Assembly (NCBI GenBank): GCA_035709005.1
Contig: DASTFB010000132.1
Coordinates: 97,737-161,736 of the forward strand
Source of the DNA: Candidatus Methylomirabilota bacterium
GTDB lineage: Bacteria; Methylomirabilota; Methylomirabilia; Rokubacteriales; CSP1-6
DNA length: 64,000 bases
Reading direction: 5' to 3'
Both the position numbers and the translations under genes were made by a program. Below the pieces are notes generated by a model that made no database searches, had not been told where the DNA came from, and worked only from the letters and a program-made list of their open reading frames with translations. Below are positions 29,426 through 38,227 of this stretch, piece by piece. The first letter of the stretch is position 1. Each line of letters starts with the position of its first letter.

Positions 29426-29535
29426 GCTCGCGGGTCCTCCTGCCGGCGGTAGCCGGGACAATGCTACCGTCGCCTCCCTGGCGGGTCAACCGCGGGTGGA
29501 CATGTTAGACTCGCACTACTTCGGAGGAGCCTGCC

Positions 29536-30414
29536 ATGGACCCGCTGAAGATCCATGCGATGCCGGAGCGGTTTCGCCGGCCCATCATGATCCTGGCCTA
29601 CACCGGTTGGAACGACGCTGCCGAGTCGGCGACGACGGCGGCGCGCTTTCTAGCGACGTCCCTGGGCGCCTGGAAGCTCGCGGAAATCGATCCCGAGGAT
29701 TTCTACCATTTCGGGCTCAACCGCCCCCACGTGCGCTTCAAGGCGGGCTCTACGACCGAGCGCGAGGTGATCTGGCCGGCCACCGAGTTCTCCATCGCCC
29801 AGTCCGAGGACCTGCCGCGCGACATCATCGTCGGCGTCGCCCCCGAGCCTCACCTGCGCTGGAAGACCTACTGCGAGGCGGTCCTCAGCCTGGCCCGCGT
29901 GTGCGAGGTCAGGCTCGTGCTAACCCTGGGTGCGCTCCTGGCCGAGGTGGCCCACACCAGGCCCGTCCGACTGGTCGGGGGGGCCTCCGACCCCGAGCTG
30001 GCGACCTTGCTGGGCATCCGCCCCACGAAGTACGAGGGCCCGACCGGCATCGTGGGGGTTCTGAACACGGTCTGTCGTGACCGCGGCATCCGCACGGCGA
30101 CCCTGTGGGCCAACGTGCCGCACTACATCTCGGGGATCGAGAACCCCAAGGCCACCCTGGCCCTGGTTCGTCGGGTCCTCGCCTTGCTGGGTGCCGCCGC
30201 GGATCTAGGCGAGCTCGAGGAGGCGGGCCGGCAGTTCGACCAGAACCTGGCCGAGATCGTCGCCCAGAACTCCAAAGTGGCCAGCTATGTCTCGCGGCTC
30301 GAGTCGCGCGAAGAGGAGACGGAGCCCGAGGCCGAGCCGATGACCGAGCTGCCCCCCGCCTCCCAGCTGGTCGAGGAGATCGAGCAGTTCCTGCGCCGCC
30401 AGCGTCCGGAGTAA
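29536..30414 (+). CDS. PAC2-family protein
   Basis: 292 aa, Shine-Dalgarno ggaggag at 29523-29529. The PAC2 fold covers about 15-230 (ILAYTGWNDAAESAT at the start, TYCEAVLSLA and TLGALLAEVAHTRPV in the middle); the tail is Glu-rich. The family includes eukaryotic proteasome assembly chaperones and actinobacterial relatives, and is related to purine nucleoside phosphorylase. No proteasome genes are in the window, so a link to a proteasome is conjecture. Confidence 0.85.
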   Translation: MDPLKIHAMPERFRRPIMILAYTGWNDAAESATTAARFLATSLGAWKLAEIDPEDFYHFGLNRPHVRFKAGSTTEREVIWPATEFSIAQSEDLPRDIIVGVAPEPHLRWKTYCEAVLSLARVCEVRLVLTLGALLAEVAHTRPVRLVGGASDPELATLLGIRPTKYEGPTGIVGVLNTVCRDRGIRTATLWANVPHYISGIENPKATLALVRRVLALLGAAADLGELEEAGRQFDQNLAEIVAQNSKVASYVSRLESREEETEPEAEPMTELPPASQLVEEIEQFLRRQRPE

Positions 30415-31295
30415 GCCGGGCCCGCTTCGCCGCCTGGGCGGGCGTCCTCGCACTGGCCCTCTCCGGCGTCGTCCCCACCGCCGGCTCGGCACACGACCTC
30501 GCTGTCCGCTGGCAGCCGGCTCGTCCCAGGCCCGGGGACATCGCCTGGCTGACCGTACCGAACGTGGATCCGGGCGCGACCGTGGAAGGCTCTGTACAGG
30601 GGCGCCCCCTGCACTTCTTTCCCTACGCGGATGGCCAGGCGGCCGTGGTGGGGTTCGACGTGGAGGCCAAGCCGGGCCCGCACGCCTGGCGGCTGGCCGT
30701 CGTCGTCCCCGGACAGCCGCCGCGGGTCGCCCGGGGCCAGATCCGCCTTCAGCGCCGCGATTTTCCTGTCCAGCGGCTGACGCTGCCGTCCCGCATGGTG
30801 GATCTCGATCCTGCGACAGAGCAGCGCGCGGTGGCCGAGGGCCAGCGGTTGCGGACGATTTATCGGACAGTGAGCCCTGAGCGCCTCTGGCGGGGCGCTT
30901 TCGCCCACCCGATCGGCGGCAGCGCGCCCGGGACCGGGTTCGGAGCCCGCCGGGTCATCAACGGGCGGCCACGCGCCCCTCACGGTGGGGCGGATTATTC
31001 GGCTCCCCAGGGTACCCCGGTGGTCGCCGTCAATGAGGGCAAGGTGGCGCTCGTCGCCGACTTCTTCTTCCCGGGCCGGCTCGTCGTCCTCGACCACGGC
31101 CTGGGTCTCTACACCCTTTACTTCCACCTGCACGAGATCATGGTTCTGGAGGGGGAGCGTGTGGGCCGGGGGCAATCTATCGGGAAAGTCGGCGCCACTG
31201 GTCGCGCCACTGGCCCCCACCTGCACTTCGGAGTGCAGGTGGGGGCTGCCCGGGTCGACCCCGCAACACTCCTGGAGTTGACGGTCCGCGACTAA
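30414..31295 (+). CDS. M23-family peptidoglycan metallopeptidase (start unclear)
   Basis: About 293 aa, secreted. Signal-like helix (RFAAWAGVLALALSG), an N-terminal Ig-like segment, then a LytM/M23 domain with HGGADYSAPQGTPV (first zinc His and Asp), LGLYTLYFHLHEI and GPHLHFGV (HxH). It hydrolyses peptidoglycan cross-bridges. No ATG, GTG or TTG is found near the expected signal peptide: the frame is open upstream through PAC2 back to 30105. At the junction the sequence is gagtaagc, where a GTGA-type overlap would be expected. Either an uncommon start or a sequence error. Confidence 0.82.
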   Translation, partial: SRARFAAWAGVLALALSGVVPTAGSAHDLAVRWQPARPRPGDIAWLTVPNVDPGATVEGSVQGRPLHFFPYADGQAAVVGFDVEAKPGPHAWRLAVVVPGQPPRVARGQIRLQRRDFPVQRLTLPSRMVDLDPATEQRAVAEGQRLRTIYRTVSPERLWRGAFAHPIGGSAPGTGFGARRVINGRPRAPHGGADYSAPQGTPVVAVNEGKVALVADFFFPGRLVVLDHGLGLYTLYFHLHEIMVLEGERVGRGQSIGKVGATGRATGPHLHFGVQVGAARVDPATLLELTVRD

Positions 31296-31519
31296 CGCCG
31301 ACGCTTCGCCTTGGTCCGCCTCTTCGTTGCCTTGGCCCGGCCCTTGGCCTTGGCCCGAGGCTTGGCTTTTGCCTTGGCCTTGGGCTTCGCCTTGGCCTTG
31401 CGCTTCGGCCGGGTCGCCGCCTTCGGCCTCGCCGGCTCGGGCGCGCTGGGCATCGGTGGAGGCGGCATGGGCGTGCTGGGCATCCAGGGCTGGGTGTCGC
31501 CGTAGGGTCGCTCCATCAT
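31292..31519 (-). CDS. Lys/Ala-rich basic protein (histone H1/AlgP-like tail)
   Basis: 75 aa from ATG 31519 (gggagg Shine-Dalgarno 4 bases upstream). A Pro/Met-rich N-terminus (MPSTPMPPPPMPSAPEPA) is followed by about 45 residues of KAKAKPKAK-type repeats and an Arg-rich end; the DNA shows a degenerate 6-bp gccttg period on the plus strand. Such tails bind DNA non-specifically, as in H1-like bacterial proteins and AlgP. It converges with the M23 gene and overlaps it by 4 bases. Confidence 0.65.
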   Translation of the reverse strand: MMERPYGDTQPWMPSTPMPPPPMPSAPEPARPKAATRPKRKAKAKPKAKAKAKPRAKAKGRAKATKRRTKAKRRR

Positions 31520-31601
31520 GGCCTCCCGGTCTCGAGGTTGACCTTCGCTGTTTACCCTGCACATCGCGCCCGACCGACGCAAGTAATTTCAGTCCGCGGC
31601 A

Positions 31602-32621
31602 TCACAGGGCGACGCGTCGGCGTGCGCGCATGGCCTCGGCGCCCAGCGTCACGTTCGACCACACGGCGATCAGCGAGCGCATCAGCAACGCCCGCACCTC
31701 GCCCCGGCCGATCTTGATCGGGGCCGTCGCCCCCACCGGATCGGCATGGGCGGCCAGCTCGCGAAGGGTTCCCAGCCCGATCAGCAGCGGCCAGGCGCAC
31801 GCCAGGCGCATCCGCCACTCCAGGCGGGGGACGGCCAGCGTGTATTGCCAGGCGGCCTCGTAATGCGACAGCGCCAGGCCCAGCAGCCGGCGCACCAGCG
31901 GACGGGCGCGGCGTGTCGCCTCGGGATCGAGCAGATCACGGGGAGCGAGCCCCAGGGATTTCAGCTCGCAGGCCGGCAGGTAACAGCGGCCGCTGCGCAG
32001 GTCGGCGGGGACATCACGGAGGATGTTGGTGAGCTGCAGGGCCTTGCCGAAGCGGACGGCCTGCGCCTGCATCGCCGCCAGATCCCAGTGGCGCAGGCGG
32101 GGGCGATGGGCGGCGTGAAGCGCCGTCCAGAACGGGCCCACGCACCCGGCGATCAGGTAGGTGTAGCGGTCGAGCTCTTCCATGGTTTCCAGCGCCGCCA
32201 CCGCGCCGGCGTCCTCCCCGGGAAAGCGCGTCAGGTCGAAGACCATGCCACTGGTCAGGGTCGCCAGCACGCCGCGGACCTGCTCGCGGTCCGCGGGCGG
32301 GAGCCGCTGCAGCCGAGCGACGGCTTCCTCGACGCGCTCGAGCAACAGTCGCTCGGCCCCGTAGGGCCTGTGCGGGGCGCAGGCCCGGCTGACCGCGGCG
32401 ACCTCGGTGGCCTCTCCCGCGTACGCCCGGCGCAGGTGCTCCAGGTGTTCGAGACGGTCCTCGCAGGGAATCAACCGGGTGTCGGCCACGCTGTCGGCGG
32501 CCCGGGCCAGGAGGTACGCGAGACCGATCGGCTCGCGCAGCGCCGCGGGAAGAATGGCAAGCGAGAGATAGAAGCTCCGGCTGACCTGCCGCAGAAGGCC
32601 GCGGAGCAGGTCGTCGGACAT
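31602..32621 (-). CDS. Squalene/phytoene synthase family protein (probable squalene synthase)
   Basis: 339 aa, ATG 32621. Head-to-head condensation of prenyl diphosphates. First Asp-rich motif ARAADSVADT near 40, second QLTNILRDVPADLRSG near 195-212, SRSFYLSLAILP at the start and YTYLIAGCVGPF, which is squalene-synthase-like. Length and the full C-terminal helix favour an NADPH-using squalene synthase over HpnC/HpnD, but the product is not certain. No other hopanoid gene is nearby. It follows the zinc-ribbon gene by 1 base. Confidence 0.85.
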   Translation of the reverse strand: MSDDLLRGLLRQVSRSFYLSLAILPAALREPIGLAYLLARAADSVADTRLIPCEDRLEHLEHLRRAYAGEATEVAAVSRACAPHRPYGAERLLLERVEEAVARLQRLPPADREQVRGVLATLTSGMVFDLTRFPGEDAGAVAALETMEELDRYTYLIAGCVGPFWTALHAAHRPRLRHWDLAAMQAQAVRFGKALQLTNILRDVPADLRSGRCYLPACELKSLGLAPRDLLDPEATRRARPLVRRLLGLALSHYEAAWQYTLAVPRLEWRMRLACAWPLLIGLGTLRELAAHADPVGATAPIKIGRGEVRALLMRSLIAVWSNVTLGAEAMRARRRVAL

Positions 32622-32622
32622 G

Positions 32623-32919
32623 CTAGTCGTGGTCGAAGGGTCTCCGCGGGGGGGCGGGGTCGTCCTTGGCCTTCTTGAGGCTTTCCTGGAACTTGCGGTC
32701 GAGCACCTTGGACTTCTGGGCTTCCGCCTCCATCTGCTGCCGGAAGCGCTCCTCCCGCTGGGCCGCGCGCGCGTCCAGGGCACCGAGTGCCGTGTCCAGG
32801 TCGGCCAGGGCTCGCTTGCGCGGCGGCTCCTCGTGCGCGATGACGGCCTTGAGCTCGGGATCGATCGTGAGCCGACCCCCGCAGCACGGGCAACTCACGA
32901 CGAAGGACGCGGCCGCCAT
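32623..32919 (-). CDS. Zinc-ribbon protein, hypothetical
   Basis: 98 aa. An N-terminal CPCCGG knuckle (residues 10-15) and a charged, probably coiled-coil remainder (about 40-90, rich in Glu, Lys, Arg and Gln). Only one cysteine cluster is present, so zinc would need a second chain. Directly upstream of the squalene synthase and divergent from the nuclease gene. Function unknown. Confidence 0.65.
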   Translation of the reverse strand: MAAASFVVSCPCCGGRLTIDPELKAVIAHEEPPRKRALADLDTALGALDARAAQREERFRQQMEAEAQKSKVLDRKFQESLKKAKDDPAPPRRPFDHD

Positions 32920-32960
32920 GGCGTCACGCTAGCAGGTCGCGAGCAGAGGCGCAACCCGGG

Positions 32961-32966
32961 TAGAAT
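32961..32966 (+). promoter_or_regulatory. Candidate -10 box of the PD-(D/E)XK gene
   Basis: TAGAAT, 9 bases before the GTG at 32976. No clear -35. Its spacing matches the other near-leaderless starts in the window. Confidence 0.3.
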
Positions 32967-32975
32967 GCCCTCGGC

Positions 32976-33899
32976 GTGGTGAGGTCGGGCGAGCTGACCA
33001 ACGAGTTCTCGTGGTCGCGCAGCCGCGACGGTGCGTTCCAGGAATGCCGGCGGAAGTACTACTACCATTACTACGGCGCCTGGGGAGGCTGGGAGCCGGG
33101 GGCTTCCGAGGAGGTTCGCCGGCTCTATGTCCTCAAGCAGCTCATGTCACGGCAGCAGTGGGCCGGGCGGGCGGTTCACGACGCCATCGAGCTGGCGTTG
33201 CACGGCCTGGGCGACGGTCGCGCCATTCCCGTCGAGCCCTTCGTCGCCGATGTCATCGAACGGATGCGGGCGGACTGGCGGTCCTCGCGGTCAGGCCGCT
33301 ACCGCGAGGCCCCCAAGACGGTGGGGCTCTTCGAGCACGAGTACCACCTGGAGCTGAGCCGGGAGGCCTGGCAGGCGCTGAGCCAGAACGTCGCCACCTG
33401 CCTGAGGAACTTCTTCCGGCTCCCCCTGCTGGCCGATATCCGCCGCACGTCCCCCGAGCACTGGTCGATCGAGCACTGGTCGAAGGTCTTCGACTTCGAG
33501 GGCACGGCGGTCTGGGTCGCCCCGGACTTCGGCTTCTGGACTCCCGAGGGACGGCTGGGACTCGTCGACTGGAAGACCGGCGGCAGCAATGGCGCCGGCG
33601 CCGCCTTCCAGCTGGGCTGCTACGCGCTGTACGCCCGGGAACTGCTCGGTGTGCCGGCCGCCCAGGTCGATCTCTACGAGGTGAACCTGCGCGAGCCGAG
33701 AGTGACGTCCCATCGCTGGGACGAGGGACGGCTCGAAGACATCAAGGAGCAGCTGCGCCTGTCGATCCGATCGATGAAGGCGTATCTCGCCGATGCCGCC
33801 GCCAATGTCGCCGTGATCACCGACTTCGAGCGGACCGAAGACCTGCGCATCTGCCGCTGGTGCAATTTCCGGGCGGTCTGCCGCCCCGAGCTGGCCTGA
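32976..33899 (+). CDS. PD-(D/E)XK nuclease with probable 4Fe-4S cluster
   Basis: 307 aa, GTG start. RecB/Cas4-like fold: GRAVHD (64-69, the GxxVH motif), D184 (VAPDFGF) and D198-W-K200 (VDWKTG) as catalytic residues. Four cysteines, C24 and C293/C296/C302 (CRWCNFRAVC), reproduce the one-plus-three Fe-S pattern of AddB and Cas4. FQECRRKYYYHYYG near the start is typical of stand-alone members. No cas genes or AddA helicase are in the window, so it is likely a DNA repair or defence nuclease on its own. Function not settled. Confidence 0.83.
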   Translation: MVRSGELTNEFSWSRSRDGAFQECRRKYYYHYYGAWGGWEPGASEEVRRLYVLKQLMSRQQWAGRAVHDAIELALHGLGDGRAIPVEPFVADVIERMRADWRSSRSGRYREAPKTVGLFEHEYHLELSREAWQALSQNVATCLRNFFRLPLLADIRRTSPEHWSIEHWSKVFDFEGTAVWVAPDFGFWTPEGRLGLVDWKTGGSNGAGAAFQLGCYALYARELLGVPAAQVDLYEVNLREPRVTSHRWDEGRLEDIKEQLRLSIRSMKAYLADAAANVAVITDFERTEDLRICRWCNFRAVCRPELA

Positions 33900-33919
33900 G
33901 GCCGGCACAGGAGACGACG

Positions 33920-34273
33920 ATGCCGATCCAGACTCCGTATCTCTTTTCGGCCGCCATGGACGTCGACCCTGCCCGGGAGGCGCTGTTCAACGAGGTCTAC
34001 GACCGGGAGCACGTCCCGCTCCTGCTCGAGGTGCCCGGCGTCCTGTCCGTCGCCCGCTTCCGGGCCGAGCCGGTGACGATGATCATCGGAGGTGAGCGCA
34101 AGACCATCGCCATCGATGCCGAGCCGCGGTACACGGCCCTCTACGAGGTCGCCGGGCCCGACGTGCTGACGAGCGAGGCCTGGGCCAAGGCGGTCGACCA
34201 GGGCCGCTGGCCGGCCCAGGTCCGGCCCTACACGCGTAACCGCCGTCACGTGCTGTACCGACGGCTCGCCTGA
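33920..34273 (+). CDS. Small EthD/dimeric alpha-beta-barrel-like protein
   Basis: 117 aa, ATG 33920 after a ggag site. NEVYDREHVPLLLEVPGVLSV matches the start of many ferredoxin-like dimeric barrel proteins (EthD, DUF4286-like). It lies between the nuclease and the sensor kinase on the same strand. Enzymatic role unknown. Confidence 0.65.
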   Translation: MPIQTPYLFSAAMDVDPAREALFNEVYDREHVPLLLEVPGVLSVARFRAEPVTMIIGGERKTIAIDAEPRYTALYEVAGPDVLTSEAWAKAVDQGRWPAQVRPYTRNRRHVLYRRLA

Positions 34274-34280
34274 CGAGGCA

Positions 34281-37184
34281 TTGCGCGTGGTGAGGCCGCG
34301 CGGCCGCCTGTTCCGGAAGTACATCGTCCTGTTCGCCGCGGTGGTGAGCGGGGTGCTGCTCCTCAGCGGCGCGCTGGAGATCTACTTCTCGTACCAGGAA
34401 GCCAAGGCGGCGCTGGCCGCCGTCCAGCGGGAAAAGGCGCTGGCTGCGGCGACCCGCATCGAGCAGTTCGTTCGGGAGATCGAGCGACAGCTGGGCTGGA
34501 CCACGCACCCGCTCCTGGTGGGCGGGGCCGCCGCCCTGGAGCAGCGGCGGATCGACTACTACCGCCTGTGGCGGCAGGTGCCGGCGATCACCGAACTGAG
34601 CCACCTCGATGCCCGGGGCCGTGAGCAGATCCGGGTTTCCCGGCTCGCCATGGACATCGTCGGCAGCAGGACCGATTACTCCGGCGATCCCCGGTTTCGG
34701 GAGGCCAGCGGCGGGAAGACGTACTTCAGCCCAGTGTACTTCCGCAAGGAATCCGAACCCTACATGACGGTCAGCATGTCGGGGAGCACGACGGCCGTGG
34801 GGGTGACGGTCGCCGAGGTCAATCTCAAGTTCATCTGGGACGTGATCTCCCAGATCAAGATCGGGAAGGCCGGCCAGGCGTACGTCGTCGATGGGCGGGG
34901 CCAGCTCATCGCTCACCCCGACATCAGCCTGGTGCTCAAGAAGAGCGATCTGTCGGGGCTGGCCCAGGTCCAGGCGGCGCGGGCGCACGCCGACAACCCC
35001 GCGTCCAGCGAGCCGGCCATCCTCGCCCGCGACCTCCAGGGACGCCGGGTGCTCGCTGCCCACGCGGCGATCACCCCGCTGGGCTGGCTCGTCATCGTCG
35101 AGCAGCCTCTGTCGGAGGCCTTGCAGCCCATCCAGGCCTCCATCATCCGTACGGCGCTCCTGGTCCTGGCCGGCGTCGGGCTGTCCGGCATCGCCAGCCT
35201 GGTGCTGGCCCGCCGGATGGTGCGCCCCATCCAGACGCTCGGCGCCGGCGCGGCCCAGATCGGCGCGGGCGACCTCGGCCATCGGATCGAGGTGCGGACG
35301 GGCGACGAGATCGAGGCCCTGGCCGACGAGTTCAACCGGATGGCGGCCACGCTGCAGGAGTCATACGCCGGCCTGGAGCGCAAGGTCGAGGAACGCACGG
35401 GAGAGCTGCGCGAGGCCCTGGAGCAGCAGACGGCCACCGCCGAGATCCTGCGCGTGATCAGCAGCTCGCCGTCCGATTTGCAACCCATCATGGACGCAGT
35501 GGCCGAGAACGCCGCGCGCTTGTGTGAAGCCAACACCGCGATCATCTTCCGTGTCGAGGGGTCCCTGCTCCGGCTCGTCGCCTCGTACGGCGACATGCCC
35601 GTCGCCGCGGCCACCCGCGAGGAAGGGATCCCCCTCAACCCGCGGACGATTTCCGGGCGCGCCGTGCTCGAGCAACGGGTGATCCACATCCGCGATCTGG
35701 CCGTGGAGACGGAGCGAGACTATCCCGAGTCGGTTCGCTTCGCCGGGGCCACCGGGGTGCGGACGATGCTCGTCGTGCCGCTCGTCCGCGAGGGATCGGC
35801 GCTCGGCACTCTCGTCATCCGGCGGCGCGAGGTCCGGCCCTTCGCCGACAAGCAGGTCGCGCTGGTCAAGACCTTCGCCGACCAGGCGGTCATCGCCATC
35901 GAGAACGTGCGGCTCTTCCAGGAGCTACAGGCGCGCACCCGCGACCTGGCCCAGTCTCTGGAAGAAGTCCGCGCGCTGAGCGAGGTGAGCCAGGCCGTGA
36001 GCGCCTCGCTCGACCTCCGCCGCGTGCTCGACACGGTCGCGCGCCACGCCGTCAACCTTTCCGGCTGCGACGCGTGCGGGATCATCGAGTTCGACGCCTC
36101 CCGCGAGGTCTATACGGTCGTGGCCAGCCATAACCTCAGCGAGGCGTATATCCAGGCCGTTCAGGTCACGCCGATCGATCCCCGCAAGGGGATGATCGGA
36201 CGCGCGACGGAGACCGGGGAGTCGGTCCAGGTGGCCGATATCGCGACGAGCGAGGGCGTGCTCTTCCGCGAGATGACGCTGCGCGAAGGGTTTCATGCCC
36301 TGGTGGCCGTGCCGATGAGCGGCGGCAGCATCACCCGGGGAATCGTGCTCTTTCGCCGGACGCCGGGCCGCTTCGACGATGGCGTGGTCACGCTCCTCAC
36401 GGCCCTGGCCAGCCAGTCGAAGATCGCCATCGAGAACGCCCGGCTGTTCCAGGAGGTCGAGGACAAGGGCCGGCAGCTCGAGGTGGCCAACCAGCACAAG
36501 TCCGACTTCCTGGCCGCCATGTCGCACGAGCTGCGCACCCCGCTCAACGCCGTGATCGGTTTCTCCGAGGTCCTGCTGGAGCGGATGTTCGGCGACCTGA
36601 ATCCCAAGCAGGAGGAGTATCTGCACGACATCGTGGCCTCCGGCCGCCACCTGCTCTCGCTGATCAACGACATCCTGGATCTGGCCAAGATCGAGGCCGG
36701 ACGGATGGACCTGGAGCTGGCGGCCTTCAGCCTGCCCGCGGCGCTCGACAACGCGCTCACGCTGGTCCGGGAGCGGGCGGCCCGGCACGGCATCACGGTG
36801 GCCTGCCGGGTCGATGCCGGCATCGACCGGATCGTCGCCGACGAGCGGAAGTTCAAGCAGATCGTGCTCAACCTCCTGTCCAACGCCATCAAGTTCACTC
36901 CGGAAGGAGGGCGGATCGACGTCAGCGCGGCGCCGGCCGACGGGCTCGTCGAGATCGCGGTCGCCGACACCGGCATCGGGATCGCCCCGGAGGACCAGGA
37001 GGCGATCTTCGAAGAGTTCCGTCAGGTCGGCGCCGACTACGGCCGCAAGCGCGAGGGCACCGGACTGGGCCTGGCCCTGGCCCGGAGGTTCGTCGAGCTG
37101 CACGGCGGGCGCATCTGGGTCAAGAGCCGGGTTGGCGCCGGGTCCACGTTCACCTTCACGCTGCCACTGGAGCCACGCCGGTGA
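34281..37184 (+). CDS. Membrane sensor histidine kinase with Cache, HAMP and two GAF domains
   Basis: 967 aa from TTG 34281 (GTG 34287 or 34290 also possible). Membrane helix about 13-33, extracytoplasmic double-Cache sensor (about 40-285), second helix (about 290-315), HAMP (about 315-370), GAF 1 (about 395-545), GAF 2 (about 565-720), HisKA with phospho-acceptor H749 (SHELRTPLN) and HATPase_c (NAIKFTPEG, DTGIGI, GTGLGLALA). An extracellular ligand is sensed outside and a second signal inside. No receiver domain is attached; the receiver genes at 40768-42233 may be partners. Confidence 0.93.
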   Translation: MRVVRPRGRLFRKYIVLFAAVVSGVLLLSGALEIYFSYQEAKAALAAVQREKALAAATRIEQFVREIERQLGWTTHPLLVGGAAALEQRRIDYYRLWRQVPAITELSHLDARGREQIRVSRLAMDIVGSRTDYSGDPRFREASGGKTYFSPVYFRKESEPYMTVSMSGSTTAVGVTVAEVNLKFIWDVISQIKIGKAGQAYVVDGRGQLIAHPDISLVLKKSDLSGLAQVQAARAHADNPASSEPAILARDLQGRRVLAAHAAITPLGWLVIVEQPLSEALQPIQASIIRTALLVLAGVGLSGIASLVLARRMVRPIQTLGAGAAQIGAGDLGHRIEVRTGDEIEALADEFNRMAATLQESYAGLERKVEERTGELREALEQQTATAEILRVISSSPSDLQPIMDAVAENAARLCEANTAIIFRVEGSLLRLVASYGDMPVAAATREEGIPLNPRTISGRAVLEQRVIHIRDLAVETERDYPESVRFAGATGVRTMLVVPLVREGSALGTLVIRRREVRPFADKQVALVKTFADQAVIAIENVRLFQELQARTRDLAQSLEEVRALSEVSQAVSASLDLRRVLDTVARHAVNLSGCDACGIIEFDASREVYTVVASHNLSEAYIQAVQVTPIDPRKGMIGRATETGESVQVADIATSEGVLFREMTLREGFHALVAVPMSGGSITRGIVLFRRTPGRFDDGVVTLLTALASQSKIAIENARLFQEVEDKGRQLEVANQHKSDFLAAMSHELRTPLNAVIGFSEVLLERMFGDLNPKQEEYLHDIVASGRHLLSLINDILDLAKIEAGRMDLELAAFSLPAALDNALTLVRERAARHGITVACRVDAGIDRIVADERKFKQIVLNLLSNAIKFTPEGGRIDVSAAPADGLVEIAVADTGIGIAPEDQEAIFEEFRQVGADYGRKREGTGLGLALARRFVELHGGRIWVKSRVGAGSTFTFTLPLEPRR

Positions 37185-37234
37185 GAACGGGGGGAGCAAT
37201 CGCTCCACGCCGAGCTCATCAGGGAGTTGAAGGC

Positions 37235-38227
37235 ATGATGACACGACGCCAGGTGCTGCGCGGTCTTTCGGTGATGAGCGGGGCCGGTCTGATCGGTGTA
37301 TCTTACCGGCCGACCGCCGCCGAGGCCCCGCCCGAGACGCCCCGGGTCCGGCTCGCCGCGATCCCGGGCATCTGTGTGGCTCCGCAGTATGTAGCCGAAG
37401 AGCTCCTGCGGGCCGAGGGATTCACAGACGTCGAATACGTCCCGGGGCCGGCCACCTACCAGAACTTCGCCGCGGGTACGGTCGACATAAGCATGGCCTT
37501 CGTCGCTCCCTTTATCATCCAGGTGGACACCGGCGTCCCCATCGTCATGCTGGCCGGCGTTCATCCCGGGTGCTTCGAACTGATCGCGACGGAACGCGTC
37601 CGTGCCATCACAGACCTGAAGGGCAAGACCGTCGGGGTGCTGAGCATGGGCGGCGCCCACCACGTCTTTCTCGCCAGCATGGCCGCCTATGTTGGCCTGG
37701 ACCCCGCCAAGGACATCAACTGGTTCACGCACCATCCGAGCGAGTCCGCGCGGCTCCTCGCCGAAGGCCGGGTGGACGCGCTGATGGCGTTCCCACCGGT
37801 GCCGCAGGAGCTTCGAGCCAAGAACGTGGGGCGTATCGTCGTCAACAGTGCTCTGGACCGCCCCTGGTCGCAGTACTTCTGCTGTGTGGTGACTGCTCGT
37901 TCGGAGTTCGTGCGCAGCCACCCGATGGCGACGAGACGAGCGCTCCGGGCGATCCTCAAGGCAACCGACGTCTGCGCCCTACAGCCGGATCGAGCGGCGC
38001 AACGCCTCGTCCAACGTGGATTCACGAAGGAATACGACTACGCATTGCAGACAATGAAAGAAGTACCGTACAACCGGTGGCGAGCGTACAACCCCGAAGA
38101 CGCGGTGCGGTTCTACGCCCTTCGGCTCCACGAAATCGGCATGGTGAAGTCGAGCCCCCAGACGATCATCGCCCAGGGGACGGACTGGCGGTTCCTGAAC
38201 GCCCTCAAGAAGGAGCTCAAGGGATGA
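37235..38227 (+). CDS. NMT1/SsuA-type ABC substrate-binding protein
   Basis: 330 aa from ATG 37235 (agggag 8 bases upstream); GTG 37181, overlapping the kinase stop, is possible. Twin-arginine-like signal (TRRQVLRGL), then the NMT1 fold (PATYQNFAAGTVDISMAF, DLKGKTVGVL, ALMAFPP). The family binds nitrate, sulfonate, thiamine precursors or similar. No permease or ATPase adjoins it; it is placed between a kinase and other signalling genes, so it may present a ligand to the kinase's Cache domain. The C-terminal 70 residues are repeated in the next gene. Confidence 0.85.
   Translation: MMTRRQVLRGLSVMSGAGLIGVSYRPTAAEAPPETPRVRLAAIPGICVAPQYVAEELLRAEGFTDVEYVPGPATYQNFAAGTVDISMAFVAPFIIQVDTGVPIVMLAGVHPGCFELIATERVRAITDLKGKTVGVLSMGGAHHVFLASMAAYVGLDPAKDINWFTHHPSESARLLAEGRVDALMAFPPVPQELRAKNVGRIVVNSALDRPWSQYFCCVVTARSEFVRSHPMATRRALRAILKATDVCALQPDRAAQRLVQRGFTKEYDYALQTMKEVPYNRWRAYNPEDAVRFYALRLHEIGMVKSSPQTIIAQGTDWRFLNALKKELKG

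Noticed and set aside
31327-31863. Pro/Trp-rich plus-strand frame of 178 codons
   Set aside because: Opposite strand of the Lys/Ala repeat and of the squalene synthase end.
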